This document shows positions 53,886 through 63,893 of a DNA stretch of 64,000 nucleotides, one piece after another. The notes under the pieces were generated by a model. It saw only the letters and a list, made by a program, of their open reading frames with translations. It ran no database searches and was not told the origin of the DNA. Source of the stretch: Paenibacillus koleovorans NBRC 103111 (GTDB lineage: Bacteria; Bacillota; Bacilli; Paenibacillales; NBRC-103111); assembly GCF_004000845.1 (NCBI RefSeq), contig NZ_BIMA01000010.1:42443-106442 (forward strand), written 5' to 3'. How positions within the stretch are numbered: the stretch's first letter is position 1; each line of letters opens with the position of its first letter. The position numbers were made by a program, and so were the translations under genes.

Positions 53886-56800
53886 TCAGTCCGGCACGCC
53901 CGAGATGATCAGCTGCGGCGGAGACGCTGCATTCTCCTTGCTATTGAAGTCAGTCAGAGCCGTCGATGTGTTCGAGATGAGCACCACGCTCAAGATTCCA
54001 TTCCCGCTCAGGTTCGACTGCGCGAGTGAAGTCAAATTCAGGAAGTAGCTTTGGGCGGTGGTGGCGGTCGTGAAGGAAGCGGCAGCGGAGCCGGTTCCTG
54101 CCGGTCCGTTGTTGTAGGTTAGGCCGGATTCGGTCCACGCATCGTTTGTCACCGCATAGACTTGGATTGTGGCTGCGGCATCGGAAGAGCCGTACAGCTG
54201 CAGCGTCGCGTGCGAGATGGAAGCGAAGTCGGATAAGTCGAATTTCAGATACGCTTTGCGCTTCGTATTGTCGTTCGTCGTCTCGCTGATTCTCAAGGTT
54301 GTAATGTCGCCGTAGTTCGTATCCCCGAATGTCCCGCCGCGAACATAAGCATCCGCCGCCGGAGCGATCGTGAAGGCGGGACTGAACTTCGCGTGAAGAG
54401 CCTGCCCCTTGGCCCCGTTCACATTGATCCGGAGCTTCAGTGTAGGATTCGTCTGCAGCACCGTAATGCGCGAATCCTTCTCGATGACGCCGGATACGCT
54501 GCGAGCGAACTCCAGATCGATCGTGCCGGTGTTTAGCTGCGTTGGATCGGATACCGAAACCTCGAATTCGGAGCCGTTCCAACGGGTCATTACGGAAGCT
54601 TTTTTGTTGCTGGTCACCGGTCCGGCCGTGTATGTGCCGTTGTTCCAGAAGTTGGCGGCGAAGATTCCGAGATTCGCTTCGCTGACCGCCTGTACATTGG
54701 CATTGTTGGCGACGATCGTGATGTCGGGAGCTGAGGCATAGGCGCTGACCTGAGTTGCCGACTTGTTCGGAAGCAGAACATAGGCATAGGTGCTGTTGCT
54801 GAATGTACCTGTGCCGTGCTCGTACCGGAGGCTTAGGTAATTCCGCGTCAACGGGTCGGCCAAATTCGCTTCGGTGTGGTAGGGGTTAATGCCCGTCCAG
54901 GCTCCCGTACGTGCCTCGCGAAGACCTTTAATCGCAGCTCCTCCCGGGAAGTAGTAGCCGATATCCGAGTTGGAGGTCGATCCGCTTAGATGGGCCCAGG
55001 TTGTACCGGACATCGTTTCTGTCCAGCCTAAAGCCGTTGACTTTGCCGTGCCGTTCACGACGAGCGCATTATTCCCCGCGGAATTCAAGCGGCGGTTTTC
55101 CACGATGGTCTCGATGGTGCGGCTGGCTGTTGCATTGTCAATATCCGCTCCCAATGCGACGATTTCGTCATCGAACATAAACCACGATTTTTTAGCCGTG
55201 AGCGTATTGCTCCACCCAGCTACCTGCATGCCTGCAGCACCATAGAGCCCGTCGATTTCTGTGCCGCCTACCCAAGCCGCGGTGCTCTCGTATTTATTGC
55301 CTGATCCGGCGCTCCTGCTCTGGGTATAGTCTACCGTAATGCCGGGTAGCCGTTTGGCGTCTATCGTGGGCCAGTAGCCGTCGCTGTATTGTCGGTCGTC
55401 CCCGTTGTACAAGTAGGTCATGCCTTCCCCCGTGTACCAGCCGCGTTTGTTTTCTTCGTTCGGCGGTGCCTGATACTCATAGTTGGAGATGCGGGAGGAG
55501 TACATGCTGATGGCGAACGTAAAGCCGGGACGGTGATGCACGATCCGGTCCATGGAAGGGAACGGCTTGAATTGGTTCGGTACGTCCCATTCCGCGATAC
55601 TGTTGTCGGCCAAGATGCTCTTCACCTGCGTGGCGGCGAAGAGAGAGATGTTCTGGTAGAAAGGAGTGAACAGGCTCGAGCCGGCCCACTTCTTCACCAG
55701 CCCGCGGAATTCGGCCGCTTCGCCGGCTGGAGCGAATTCTGCGATGGTGGGCAAGCTGACGAGGAACGACTTGCCGGCGTCCCGATCTTGGAGCAGACCT
55801 CGAGAAATCGCGCGTCCGCGAACCATGTCCATGAGGATACCATTATGGAAAACCGGCTCGAACGAGTTGCGGATCCAGTCGTATAGAGCCTTAACATCCC
55901 GGTATCCGGCGGCTGACGTATCGTCAAGGGCCCATGCGGTATCGTCGACCAGCCACATATAGCCAGGCAACGCATCGATAAGGACCAGCCCATAGCTGCC
56001 CGTATAGGCAACGGTATTGTGCTGGAGGAAGGAACCGTCGGTATAAAAGCCGTCGCCGCTTGTCACATAGTCGAAGACGGAGTAGATACTTGAGCGGGCG
56101 AGCTCCAGCGACCCCGAGCTTTTCTTCAAAATGCCGATCAGGGCTTCATTGTAGCATTTCTCAACCAGATTGGCCCCTGTCATATATCCGATTCGAGGCT
56201 GAGGTGTAGCGCTGCGGGAATCCTTGGGATCCGGGGAAAAATGCTTGATCGCATTCATTTCCGCCGTGATCAGCGATTGCTTGCCCGCGACAATCAGATC
56301 GTCATACATCAAGATGGTTAAGGCCAGGATGGGCTTAGGTACGCCGATTTCGAACTTGTACCACTGAGTGCCTTGCTGCGAAGACACATTGTACCAATTT
56401 GCATTTAGAAAGGTCATACCCTCCAGGATGATGCCTCGAAGCTGGGACCGCTCGTACGGCGTGAACGTGGTGTCCGGGTTGGCATACGCCGTCGCTAGAC
56501 TGAGCAGTCGATTGTAGGAATCCTCTGCGGCGTAGATGTACTTGTCCGGCAAGCTCGATCCTGGCGTGGGTAAAATATCCGGCCAAAGGTACGATTCGCT
56601 GACTGTAGGAGAATGATAAGTGGCAAGATGCGTTCGGGCCGTCGATTCGATGTTATTAATCGTGTTGGCGATATCCGAGTCGCCGGGATCGTAGTTCCCT
56701 CCTAACTGACGGTACTTGTACTTCTCGCGCAACGAATCGTAGGCATCGGCGGATGCCGGGTTGCGCACGATGATGGACGCCTGCGCGGACCGCGTTACCC

Positions 56801-57650
56801 CGCCGAGGGTAACCTGGCCGGTTATCGTTGCGGTGCCGGGTCCTTGGCCCGTGACGGTGCTCAGGGCGGCCCCGGTGGAGGCGATGGTCGCGATCGCCGT
56901 ATTCGAGCTGGACCACACGAGCGTCGCCCCCGTCAATGGCGCTCTTCCCCCATCGGTCATGAAGCCGACAACCTCGACGCCGGTCTGGGTTCCGTCATCC
57001 ATGGTGGATTTCGAAGCATGAACGCTTACGGAGCTGAGCGTGCGCGTCATCTCGTAAACCCCGATCTCTTCGATCCTCGGAATTGCGGCACTCGGATTTG
57101 CAGTCAAGACGACCGTGAGCTTGCGTGCGGAAACCTTAGTAAAGCTGACGTCGTCTGCTGCCGAGGCCGAGTAGTCGGCGAGTACCCGTGATGTGATGGC
57201 CGTCCATTTGGCAGGGTTATCGGAGTACGTGCCGGAATAGGACGAATCATTCAGGCGGTAGATCGTGTAGCCGGTTGGCAGAGCAGCTGATCCGCTGGGG
57301 GTTACAAAATCCAGCGTGACCCGATCGAATGCCTTGACGGAACCGAAATCCAGCGACAGCCAGACTTCGCCATCGTTTTTATCGGCAGTGAGCGGTCCCC
57401 ATGCCGAGGAGGGATCCCCGTCATTCGCGTTGGACGGGGGGCGATCGCTGGAAACCGAACTAGCCGCAGCGACTGTACCTTGAGCAGCGGCGGCCAGATT
57501 CACCGGGTCCGTAATGGAAGCGGATGCAAGATTGGCGAGCGGGAGCTTCCCGTCCCAGTTGAGAGTCACCAGTCCTAAAGTTAGAGTCAGCACTACCAGG
57601 GACAGAAACACGACTTTGGACAGGGGGTTCATCACGATACCTTGGCGCAT
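53886..57650 (-). CDS. secreted polysaccharide lyase family 8 (hyaluronate/chondroitin/xanthan-lyase type)
   Basis: A 1254-residue secreted enzyme. After a signal peptide or anchor (residues 8-31) come a discoidin-like CBM (about 55-200, SSDRPPSNANDGDPSSAWG), a Big2-like module (205-295), the PL8 alpha/alpha toroid (305-690) and beta-sandwich domains, and a C-terminal DNRLRE/CBM96-like module (APAADAYVRGGTFGDTNYGD, then KAYLKFDLSDF). The catalytic set is N494 (TGANLV), H544 (SFLQHN), Y553 (GSYG) and Arg near 611-617 (RGRAISRG). The offsets N-50-H-9-Y equal those of pneumococcal hyaluronate lyase (N349, H399, Y408). It cuts uronate-containing glycans by beta-elimination. ATG 57650 follows AGGAGG by nine bases. 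Substrate unknown. Confidence 0.92.
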   Translation of the reverse strand: MRQGIVMNPLSKVVFLSLVVLTLTLGLVTLNWDGKLPLANLASASITDPVNLAAAAQGTVAAASSVSSDRPPSNANDGDPSSAWGPLTADKNDGEVWLSLDFGSVKAFDRVTLDFVTPSGSAALPTGYTIYRLNDSSYSGTYSDNPAKWTAITSRVLADYSASAADDVSFTKVSARKLTVVLTANPSAAIPRIEEIGVYEMTRTLSSVSVHASKSTMDDGTQTGVEVVGFMTDGGRAPLTGATLVWSSSNTAIATIASTGAALSTVTGQGPGTATITGQVTLGGVTRSAQASIIVRNPASADAYDSLREKYKYRQLGGNYDPGDSDIANTINNIESTARTHLATYHSPTVSESYLWPDILPTPGSSLPDKYIYAAEDSYNRLLSLATAYANPDTTFTPYERSQLRGIILEGMTFLNANWYNVSSQQGTQWYKFEIGVPKPILALTILMYDDLIVAGKQSLITAEMNAIKHFSPDPKDSRSATPQPRIGYMTGANLVEKCYNEALIGILKKSSGSLELARSSIYSVFDYVTSGDGFYTDGSFLQHNTVAYTGSYGLVLIDALPGYMWLVDDTAWALDDTSAAGYRDVKALYDWIRNSFEPVFHNGILMDMVRGRAISRGLLQDRDAGKSFLVSLPTIAEFAPAGEAAEFRGLVKKWAGSSLFTPFYQNISLFAATQVKSILADNSIAEWDVPNQFKPFPSMDRIVHHRPGFTFAISMYSSRISNYEYQAPPNEENKRGWYTGEGMTYLYNGDDRQYSDGYWPTIDAKRLPGITVDYTQSRSAGSGNKYESTAAWVGGTEIDGLYGAAGMQVAGWSNTLTAKKSWFMFDDEIVALGADIDNATASRTIETIVENRRLNSAGNNALVVNGTAKSTALGWTETMSGTTWAHLSGSTSNSDIGYYFPGGAAIKGLREARTGAWTGINPYHTEANLADPLTRNYLSLRYEHGTGTFSNSTYAYVLLPNKSATQVSAYASAPDITIVANNANVQAVSEANLGIFAANFWNNGTYTAGPVTSNKKASVMTRWNGSEFEVSVSDPTQLNTGTIDLEFARSVSGVIEKDSRITVLQTNPTLKLRINVNGAKGQALHAKFSPAFTIAPAADAYVRGGTFGDTNYGDITTLRISETTNDNTKRKAYLKFDLSDFASISHATLQLYGSSDAAATIQVYAVTNDAWTESGLTYNNGPAGTGSAAASFTTATTAQSYFLNLTSLAQSNLSGNGILSVVLISNTSTALTDFNSKENAASPPQLIISGVPD

Positions 57651-57884
57651 AAGATTAGGCCTCCTTTAAGATAGTGTATTGCTACCTAAAAGTAGTACAT
57701 TCGGCCCAAGGCTGTAAATCTTCTTTTTTATAGAAAATCACGACATTATTGAATCTAACTGCCGGGCTAACTATTTTTTCTACGGGGGCTGGCAGGTCCA
57801 CTTGAGGCCGAGTGTAACTAATTAAGATTATCCTGAATTGTATTAGTTCCCATGCATTTGTTCATCAATCAAATAAATTAATAG

Positions 57885-58508
57885 CAAAATCAAAAGAGTG
57901 AAATTGTAAATGCAAACGGGGCATACATCACTTGGTACCAAGCGATAATACGGCAAACTATTAATTATTTATATAGCATTCTTTTTCTATTAGGGGTACA
58001 GGTGCAGATCATACGCCAAGTTCCAGCTGACCAAGTCCACGAATACGATGTGTGGTACTTTGTTATTACTTTGATATTGTTAGCAGACCTATTTGCAATA
58101 GTATTGAATCCGAGAAAGAGAGCCCTTCATGACTTCTTAGCCAAAACGTATGTGGTCCATAAAGGGGGGGATCCTAGGGAATTCCAACCCCGTAAAAATA
58201 GATTTGTAGCGCATTTATACAAGACATTACCTAAATATTATACTGTCGCTACTACAATTACCGCATTTTCATTTTTCTTAGGATTAGCAATGAAATTGAT
58301 CTCCAATTCTTTCCCTTATGATGAAGAATCTGTCATGAATCTTGGGGCAGCGGCCATACTCTCTACCTTTTTATTCGGAATTTTAGGCACGGGGATAAGC
58401 ATGTATTTTATTCTTTCCAATTATGTTCCAAGAGGAAAAGTGATGCTCTTGCTGAGTATAAATATTGCAGCTATGGGCACTATTATTTCTTACGTTTTTT
58501 TGAGATAA
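57885..58508 (+). pseudogene. 5'-truncated RDD family membrane protein
   Basis: The frame is open from 57885, just after a TAG, and reads ITWYQAIIRQTINYLYSILF, then LADLFAIVLNPRKRALHDFL and AKTYVV, the second half of an RDD domain. The RDD N-terminal helices and the first Arg-Asp part are missing, and no ATG/GTG/TTG start with a ribosome site exists before GTG 58002. A C-terminal membrane part (about 100 residues, three helices) follows. GTG 58002 could allow a 168-residue protein, but it would begin in mid-domain. The AT-rich composition differs from the flanking genes. It is best read as a decayed gene; RDD proteins are linked to ion or stress functions. Confidence 0.65.
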
Positions 58509-58530
58509 AGTTTGCACATACTTGACATCA

Positions 58531-58557
58531 GCCCGTACCTTTCCGGTACGGGCTTTT
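58531..58557 (+). terminator. terminator of the RDD gene
   Basis: GCCCGTACC pairs with GGTACGGGC around TTTCC, followed by TTTT. The stem equals that inside the 114-bp repeats, with all pairs perfect here. Confidence 0.85.
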
Positions 58558-58578
58558 CCTGTTTTTCATGGTGTTCAC

Positions 58579-59463
58579 CTAACGAATCAGCTCGATAAAC
58601 CGCTTAGCCGCACTGGACAATGGCATATTGAGCATCGTCATGATCCCGACACGGGAGGGCGGAAGCGAGATGTCCAACTGGATTTCGAACAGCGTGCCGG
58701 CTTCAAGCTCATTGAGCACAAACTCCCGGGTCACATACGAGATGCCCATTCCTCTGCGGGCGAACTCGATAAGCAGATCGACGCTGCCCACCTCGATCTC
58801 CGGCTTCAGCGTATATCCGTAGCGCTGAAACTCTTCCGTGACCGCCATCCGAGCCCGGCTGTTCCGGGAGAACAGAATGACGGGATACTGCAGCAGCATG
58901 TCGAGGGTCAGCACCTTGTCCTTCAGCTGGGCGAAATGGCTGCCGGCCACGAAGCAGTCCTGCAGCTGGAAGCTCTCCCGTACCTTAAGCTGCGGATCGA
59001 CGATCGGCAGGCGAACGACGCCCAGATCGATCCGGCCTTCTTTGAGAAAAGTGATGACATCCGGTGTGGTGCCATGATGCAGGTGCAGCTTCACCCCGGA
59101 ATGCTTCGTACGGAATTCCTCCAGAATCGGGAGCAAGTAATGCTTGAACAGCGAGTCGCTCCCGCCGATCCGCAGCTCGCCGCTGTCCAGATTTCGGAGT
59201 GCCAGCATATTCTCCTCCGCGTGAGCAATCAGAATCATGGACTGTTCGATATAAGAGTAGAGGATCGCGCCTTCCTGTGTGAGCTCAACCCCCTTGGAGT
59301 TCCGGTAAAAAAGCGTCATGCCGAAGCTGTTCTCCAGCTGCTTGATAGCATGACTGACACTCGGTTGGGTGAGGTAGAGCGCATGGGCCGCCTGGGTCAA
59401 GCTCCCCGTTTTAGCGGCCCAATAAAACACCTTGTACAATTCAAAGTTATTGTTTATAGACAC
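58579..59463 (-). CDS. LysR family transcriptional regulator
   Basis: A 294-residue LysR protein. The winged helix-turn-helix is FYWAAKTGSLTQAAHALYLT with SVSHAIKQLENSFGMTLFYR, and the effector-binding domain starts GELRIGGSDSLFKHYLLP. GTG 59463 has CGAGGTGATA ahead. It is divergent from zwf, with a palindromic site between them, and so probably controls the pentose phosphate genes and itself. A metabolite such as a phosphosugar is a possible effector. Confidence 0.9.
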   Translation of the reverse strand: MSINNNFELYKVFYWAAKTGSLTQAAHALYLTQPSVSHAIKQLENSFGMTLFYRNSKGVELTQEGAILYSYIEQSMILIAHAEENMLALRNLDSGELRIGGSDSLFKHYLLPILEEFRTKHSGVKLHLHHGTTPDVITFLKEGRIDLGVVRLPIVDPQLKVRESFQLQDCFVAGSHFAQLKDKVLTLDMLLQYPVILFSRNSRARMAVTEEFQRYGYTLKPEIEVGSVDLLIEFARRGMGISYVTREFVLNELEAGTLFEIQLDISLPPSRVGIMTMLNMPLSSAAKRFIELIR

Positions 59464-59478
59464 GGTCTATATCACCTC

Positions 59479-59495
59479 GTAATTATATTAATTAC
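59479..59495. promoter_or_regulatory. LysR-type operator between the regulator and zwf
   Basis: GTAATTA-TAT-TAATTAC is a perfect 7-bp inverted repeat; within it, T-N11-A spacing fits the LysR rule. It lies 16 bp before the LysR start codon and about 80 bp ahead of zwf. Confidence 0.65.
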
Positions 59496-59578
59496 TTATA
59501 TACCCCTTATTTGTATTATAGTGATTCTAAGCAAAAATGGAACTAAGCACATTATCGATCTCACTGGAGAGGATCATC

Positions 59579-61099
59579 ATGTTGGAGCCAGCTACAATAG
59601 TTTTATTTGGGGCAACAGGGGATTTGGCCAAGCGCAAAATTTATCCCGCTCTCTATAATATGTTTCTCGATGGGAAGCTTCCGCAGCCGTTCTCCCTATT
59701 CGGACTCGGTAGAAGGGAATGGACCGATGAGTCCTTCCAGGCCAATATCGAGAAATCGATCAAGCAATTTTCGAGACGCGCACCAGTGGATCCGGAGTCG
59801 ATCAAGAGCTTCATCAGCGCGTTCCGCTACAGAGTGCTGGATGTGGGATGCGAAGAGGATTACCGCAAACTTTTGGAGCAAGTGGAGAAACGCGAGATGG
59901 AGCTGGGGATTCCTCAGAACCGGTTGTTCTACTTGTCCGTCGGACCTGAATTGTTCGAGACGATCGCTTTGCAAATTCTCGGCAGCGGTCTGGGCACGGT
60001 GAAAGGCTGGAAGAGGCTTGTGATCGAGAAGCCTTTCGGGCATGATCTGGATTCCGCCAGACTGCTGAATCAGACCTTGAGCCAAGCGTTCACGGAGCAA
60101 GAAATTTACCGTATCGATCACTATCTCGGCAAGCCGATCGTGCAACGCCTGGAATCCTTACAGCAGGCTCATCCGGTCTTTCACGATCTCTGGATGGACC
60201 GCAAAATCGCCAATGTGCAGATTACCGCGAATGAGTCCGTCGGCGTAGAAGAGCGAGCGGGGTACTACGATCGTGCCGGCGCGATCAAGGACATGTTCCA
60301 GAACCACATGCTGCAGCTGCTCATGATGACGGCTGTGTATATTCCGAAGGAAAGCACGAGCGGGAAGGGAAGCAGCAAGAAGACGAAAGTAATGGAGGCT
60401 CTGAAGCCGCTGCAAAAGGAAACCGTCCGTAACCACGTGGTTCGCGGGCAGTATTCGGAAGGCAGTATCAAGGGCAATGCCGTTGCCGGCTACAAGGCTG
60501 AACCGGGAATCGCTCCGGAGTCGATGAACGATACATTCATAGCCGCCAGACTTCAGATCGATAATGACGATTGGCAGGGCGTACCGTTCTACATTCGGAC
60601 CGGCAAGCGATTGAAGGAGAAGTCGACGCGCATTGTGGTCGAGTTCCAAGATGCGATGGAGCCGGCCAGCCAAGAGAGCCTTGCACCGAATCTTCTCGTG
60701 TTTGAGCTAAGCCCCGAGGAGACCATCACGCTGCAGCTCCACTCATCCAAGCCGGGACGGAGCGAGACATTCCAGCCGATTGAACTCGATCTCGGGACCA
60801 ATCCGATGAATTCTCCGGAAGCGTATGAGAATTTGATCTGGGATGCCTTGAGAGGGGACCCGACCTTCTTCGCCCATTGGAACGAGGTGGAATTGTCCTG
60901 GCTTTGGGTGACACCGATTCTGGAGGCCTTTGCAGAGAATAAGGTTCCGCTGCTGCCATACGAGGCTGGTTCTTACGGGCCTGCAGAAGCGGACGCCTTG
61001 CTGGAAGCGGACGGATTCCATTGGTGGTTTGACGACAAGCAACATCTTACATCGGATAGAAAAGGGAGAACTAGTTATGCCTATCACACAAACGATTGA
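59579..61099 (+). CDS. zwf: glucose-6-phosphate dehydrogenase
   Basis: A 506-residue G6PDH. It oxidises glucose 6-phosphate to 6-phosphogluconolactone and makes NADPH. The dinucleotide fold is [20 protein letters not shown], the active-site motif RIDHYLGK with the catalytic His, and the substrate region [18 protein letters not shown] stands seven bases before ATG 59579; a longer frame starts at 59537 without a site. It opens the operon zwf-tkt-tal, overlapping tkt by 23 bases. gnd and pgl are not in the window. Confidence 0.95.
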   Translation: MLEPATIVLFGATGDLAKRKIYPALYNMFLDGKLPQPFSLFGLGRREWTDESFQANIEKSIKQFSRRAPVDPESIKSFISAFRYRVLDVGCEEDYRKLLEQVEKREMELGIPQNRLFYLSVGPELFETIALQILGSGLGTVKGWKRLVIEKPFGHDLDSARLLNQTLSQAFTEQEIYRIDHYLGKPIVQRLESLQQAHPVFHDLWMDRKIANVQITANESVGVEERAGYYDRAGAIKDMFQNHMLQLLMMTAVYIPKESTSGKGSSKKTKVMEALKPLQKETVRNHVVRGQYSEGSIKGNAVAGYKAEPGIAPESMNDTFIAARLQIDNDDWQGVPFYIRTGKRLKEKSTRIVVEFQDAMEPASQESLAPNLLVFELSPEETITLQLHSSKPGRSETFQPIELDLGTNPMNSPEAYENLIWDALRGDPTFFAHWNEVELSWLWVTPILEAFAENKVPLLPYEAGSYGPAEADALLEADGFHWWFDDKQHLTSDRKGRTSYAYHTND

Positions 61100-63071
61100 A
61101 CAATTGGCGATCGATACGATCCGTACCTTGTCCATCGATGCCGTTAATGCGGCGAACTCCGGCCATCCGGGGCTGCCGATGGGTGCAGCGCCTATGGCTT
61201 ATGCGCTATGGTCGCAACATTTGAACCATAACCCGAGCCATTCCAAATGGTTTAACCGCGACCGCTTCGTCCTCTCGGCCGGACATGGTTCGGCCTTGCT
61301 GTACAGTCTGCTTCACCTCTCGGGTTACATGGTGTCACTCGATGATCTGAAACAATTCCGCAAGCTGAACAGCCGTACGCCGGGTCATCCTGAATATGGC
61401 CACACCGACGGGGTAGACGCGACGACCGGGCCGCTCGGGCAAGGGATCGCGAATGCGGTCGGAATGGCGATGGCTGAAGCGCATCTCGCTGCGAAATATA
61501 ATCAGGAAGGGTTCCCGATCGTCGATCACTACACGTATGCGCTGGTAGGCGACGGCTGTTTGAGCGAAGGCATTTCCTACGAGGCGATGTCGATGGCGGG
61601 GCACATGAGGCTGGGCAAGCTGATCGTGCTGTATGATTCCAACGACATTTCGCTCGATGGGGCGCTGAATCTCTCCTTTAGCGAGAACATTCAGAAACGG
61701 GCCGAATCGGTGAACTGGCAGTATCTACGCGTCGAGGACGGCAATGATGTAGCCGGTATCTTGAAGGCCATCGGCGCGGCCAAAGCGAATACGGAGCAAC
61801 CGACGCTCATCGAGGTTCGGACCATTATCGGTTATGGCAGCAAAGCCGCAGGCACGAACAAGGTGCACGGCAATCCGCTCGGCCAAGAGGAAGCTCAAGC
61901 AACGAAAGCGAGATACAACTGGCTGTTTGAAGAAGAGTTCACCGTTCCGGAGGCGGTCCAAGCGCATTTCGCCCAGCTGAGAAGCGAAGGCGCGGCTAAA
62001 GAAAAAGAGTGGACCCAACTGCTCGAGTCGTATAAAGCGCAATTCCCTGCACAAGGTCAGGAGTTCGCGCAAGCTCTGGGCGGTACCGTCTCGCTCGATA
62101 CGTCCGACATTCTGACGTTCGATACTTCCAGATCGATCTCGACTCGCGTCGCGAGCGGCGAAGCGATCAACCATTTCGTGAAGACGGTTCCTGCGATCTT
62201 CGGCGGAAGCGCGGACTTGTCGCATTCGACGATGACGGATATTAAGGGAGAATCGGTATTCGCCGTCGAATCTTATGCGGGACGCAACGTGTACTTTGGC
62301 GTTCGCGAGCATGCCATGGGCGCGGCAGGCAACGGCATGGCTCTTCACGGCGGCATCAAGCCGTTCGTCAGCACGTTCTTCGTCTTCTGCGATTACTTGC
62401 GTCCATCGATCCGGCTCGCGGCCTTGCAGAAGCTGCCGGTCATCTATGTCTTCACTCACGACTCGATCGCTGTCGGTGAGGACGGTCCTACGCACGAGCC
62501 GGTGGAACAGCTCGCTTCGCTTCGCGCCATTCCCGGGCTGACCGTCATCCGTCCGTCGGATGCGAACGAAACGGCAAGCGCTTGGGCTTATGCGTTGGAG
62601 CGGAAGGAAGGTCCGGTGGCGCTCATCCTGAGTAGACAGAATCTGCCGATCTTCGCCGAGACCCGAGGGAACAAAGAGCAGGTTGCTCAAGGCGGCTATA
62701 TTCTGACGGAGACGAATGCTCAGCCGGACGTCGTGCTGATCGCAACCGGCTCTGAGGTATCCCTCGCCGTAGGCGCTAAAGCGGAGCTGGAGAAGGAGGG
62801 CACATCGGTACGCGTGGTCGCGATGCCTTGCCGCGAGCTGTTCGATCGCCAACCGACCGCCTACAAGGAAAGCGTCCTGCCGAGTGCCGTCACCAAGCGG
62901 ATCTCCATCGAAGCCGGCATCTCCCTGGGCTGGGAGCGATATACCGGTCTCGGCGGTACGGTAATATCGGTCGATACGTTCGGCGCTTCCGGACCGAGCG
63001 GCGCCATTCTTGCACACTTCGGCTTCACCGTTGACAACGTCGTCCACTCGGCGAAGCAATTGCTGCAGTAA
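61077..63071 (+). CDS. tkt: transketolase
   Basis: A 664-residue transketolase. It transfers two-carbon units between phosphosugars with thiamine diphosphate. The marks are [40 protein letters not shown], the TPP fold [15 protein letters not shown] and [18 protein letters not shown], with [18 protein letters not shown] in the pyrimidine half. AAGGGAGA precedes ATG 61077. The start is inside the 3' end of zwf, so translation is probably coupled. Next gene tal is 34 bp away. Confidence 0.96.
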   Translation: MPITQTIEQLAIDTIRTLSIDAVNAANSGHPGLPMGAAPMAYALWSQHLNHNPSHSKWFNRDRFVLSAGHGSALLYSLLHLSGYMVSLDDLKQFRKLNSRTPGHPEYGHTDGVDATTGPLGQGIANAVGMAMAEAHLAAKYNQEGFPIVDHYTYALVGDGCLSEGISYEAMSMAGHMRLGKLIVLYDSNDISLDGALNLSFSENIQKRAESVNWQYLRVEDGNDVAGILKAIGAAKANTEQPTLIEVRTIIGYGSKAAGTNKVHGNPLGQEEAQATKARYNWLFEEEFTVPEAVQAHFAQLRSEGAAKEKEWTQLLESYKAQFPAQGQEFAQALGGTVSLDTSDILTFDTSRSISTRVASGEAINHFVKTVPAIFGGSADLSHSTMTDIKGESVFAVESYAGRNVYFGVREHAMGAAGNGMALHGGIKPFVSTFFVFCDYLRPSIRLAALQKLPVIYVFTHDSIAVGEDGPTHEPVEQLASLRAIPGLTVIRPSDANETASAWAYALERKEGPVALILSRQNLPIFAETRGNKEQVAQGGYILTETNAQPDVVLIATGSEVSLAVGAKAELEKEGTSVRVVAMPCRELFDRQPTAYKESVLPSAVTKRISIEAGISLGWERYTGLGGTVISVDTFGASGPSGAILAHFGFTVDNVVHSAKQLLQ

Positions 63072-63105
63072 CCATTCACAACTATTTAATCGGAGGGATT
63101 TTATC

Positions 63106-63771
63106 ATGAAGTTTTTTATCGACACCGCGAATGTGGAAGCTATTAAAAAAGCGTATAAAGTCGGGATTTTGTCCGGGGTAACGACGAATCCTTCCCTGGT
63201 TGCCAAAGAAGGCGTGAAATTCGAAGAGCGCATTGAAGAAATTCTGCAAGCCGTGCCGAGCGTTGAGTCCGTTTCCGCAGAAGTCACGCCGGACGCCGTA
63301 ACGGCCGAGGAAATGATCGCACAAGCGAATGAGCTGATCAAGATCAACAACTACGACAAGAATATCACGATCAAGCTTCCGATGACGCTCGAAGGGTTGG
63401 AAGCCTGCCGTTACCTGGCCGACAAAGGGGTAAAAACGAACGTAACGCTCATCTTCACTGTGAACCAGGCGCTCCTCGCCGCTCGCGCAGGCGCTACCTA
63501 CGTCTCTCCATTCCTTGGACGTCTGGATGACATCTCGGAAGACGGCGTGCAGTTGGTGTCAAAAGTCGCGGAGCTGTTCCGTATTCACAACTTGGACGCT
63601 CAGATTATCGCCGCTTCCGTGCGCCATCCGGATCACGTGACCCGCGTCGCTATGGCCGGCGCGCATATCGCGACTGTGCCTTTCGCCGTCATCGAGCAGA
63701 TCGCCAAGCATCCGTTGACGGATCAGGGGATCGCGAAGTTTGCCGCGGATTGGAAAGGCTCGAGTCGATAA
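63106..63771 (+). CDS. tal: transaldolase (TalC/FSA type)
   Basis: A 221-residue small transaldolase. It transfers dihydroxyacetone units in the non-oxidative pentose phosphate pathway. Marks are [34 protein letters not shown], the Schiff-base Lys in [13 protein letters not shown], and [20 protein letters not shown]. The short form also includes fructose-6-phosphate aldolase, but the tkt/zwf context favours transaldolase. CGGAGGG precedes ATG 63106. It ends the operon before a strong terminator. Confidence 0.93.
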   Translation: MKFFIDTANVEAIKKAYKVGILSGVTTNPSLVAKEGVKFEERIEEILQAVPSVESVSAEVTPDAVTAEEMIAQANELIKINNYDKNITIKLPMTLEGLEACRYLADKGVKTNVTLIFTVNQALLAARAGATYVSPFLGRLDDISEDGVQLVSKVAELFRIHNLDAQIIAASVRHPDHVTRVAMAGAHIATVPFAVIEQIAKHPLTDQGIAKFAADWKGSSR

Positions 63772-63862
63772 GGCGGGCAGGAAGAGGGCGTGGAGAGGCG
63801 TTTCGACGGAACCACTCTACCTGTCCACCCCCGCACGCCAACTGAACACTTACTCCAGAGGA

Positions 63863-63893
63863 CCTGATCGGTGAACTTCCGATCAGGTTTTTT
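63863..63893 (+). terminator. terminator of the zwf-tkt-tal operon
   Basis: CCTGATCGG pairs with CCGATCAGG around TGAACTT, followed by six T. Beyond it (63894-64000) I see no gene. Confidence 0.9.

Noticed and set aside
54970..56916. Several + and - frames within the PL8 gene
   Set aside because: Shadows of a long intact gene with all catalytic residues.
61725..63350. 541-codon frame antisense to tkt/tal
   Set aside because: Both sense genes are clear and intact; the antisense protein shows no domain.
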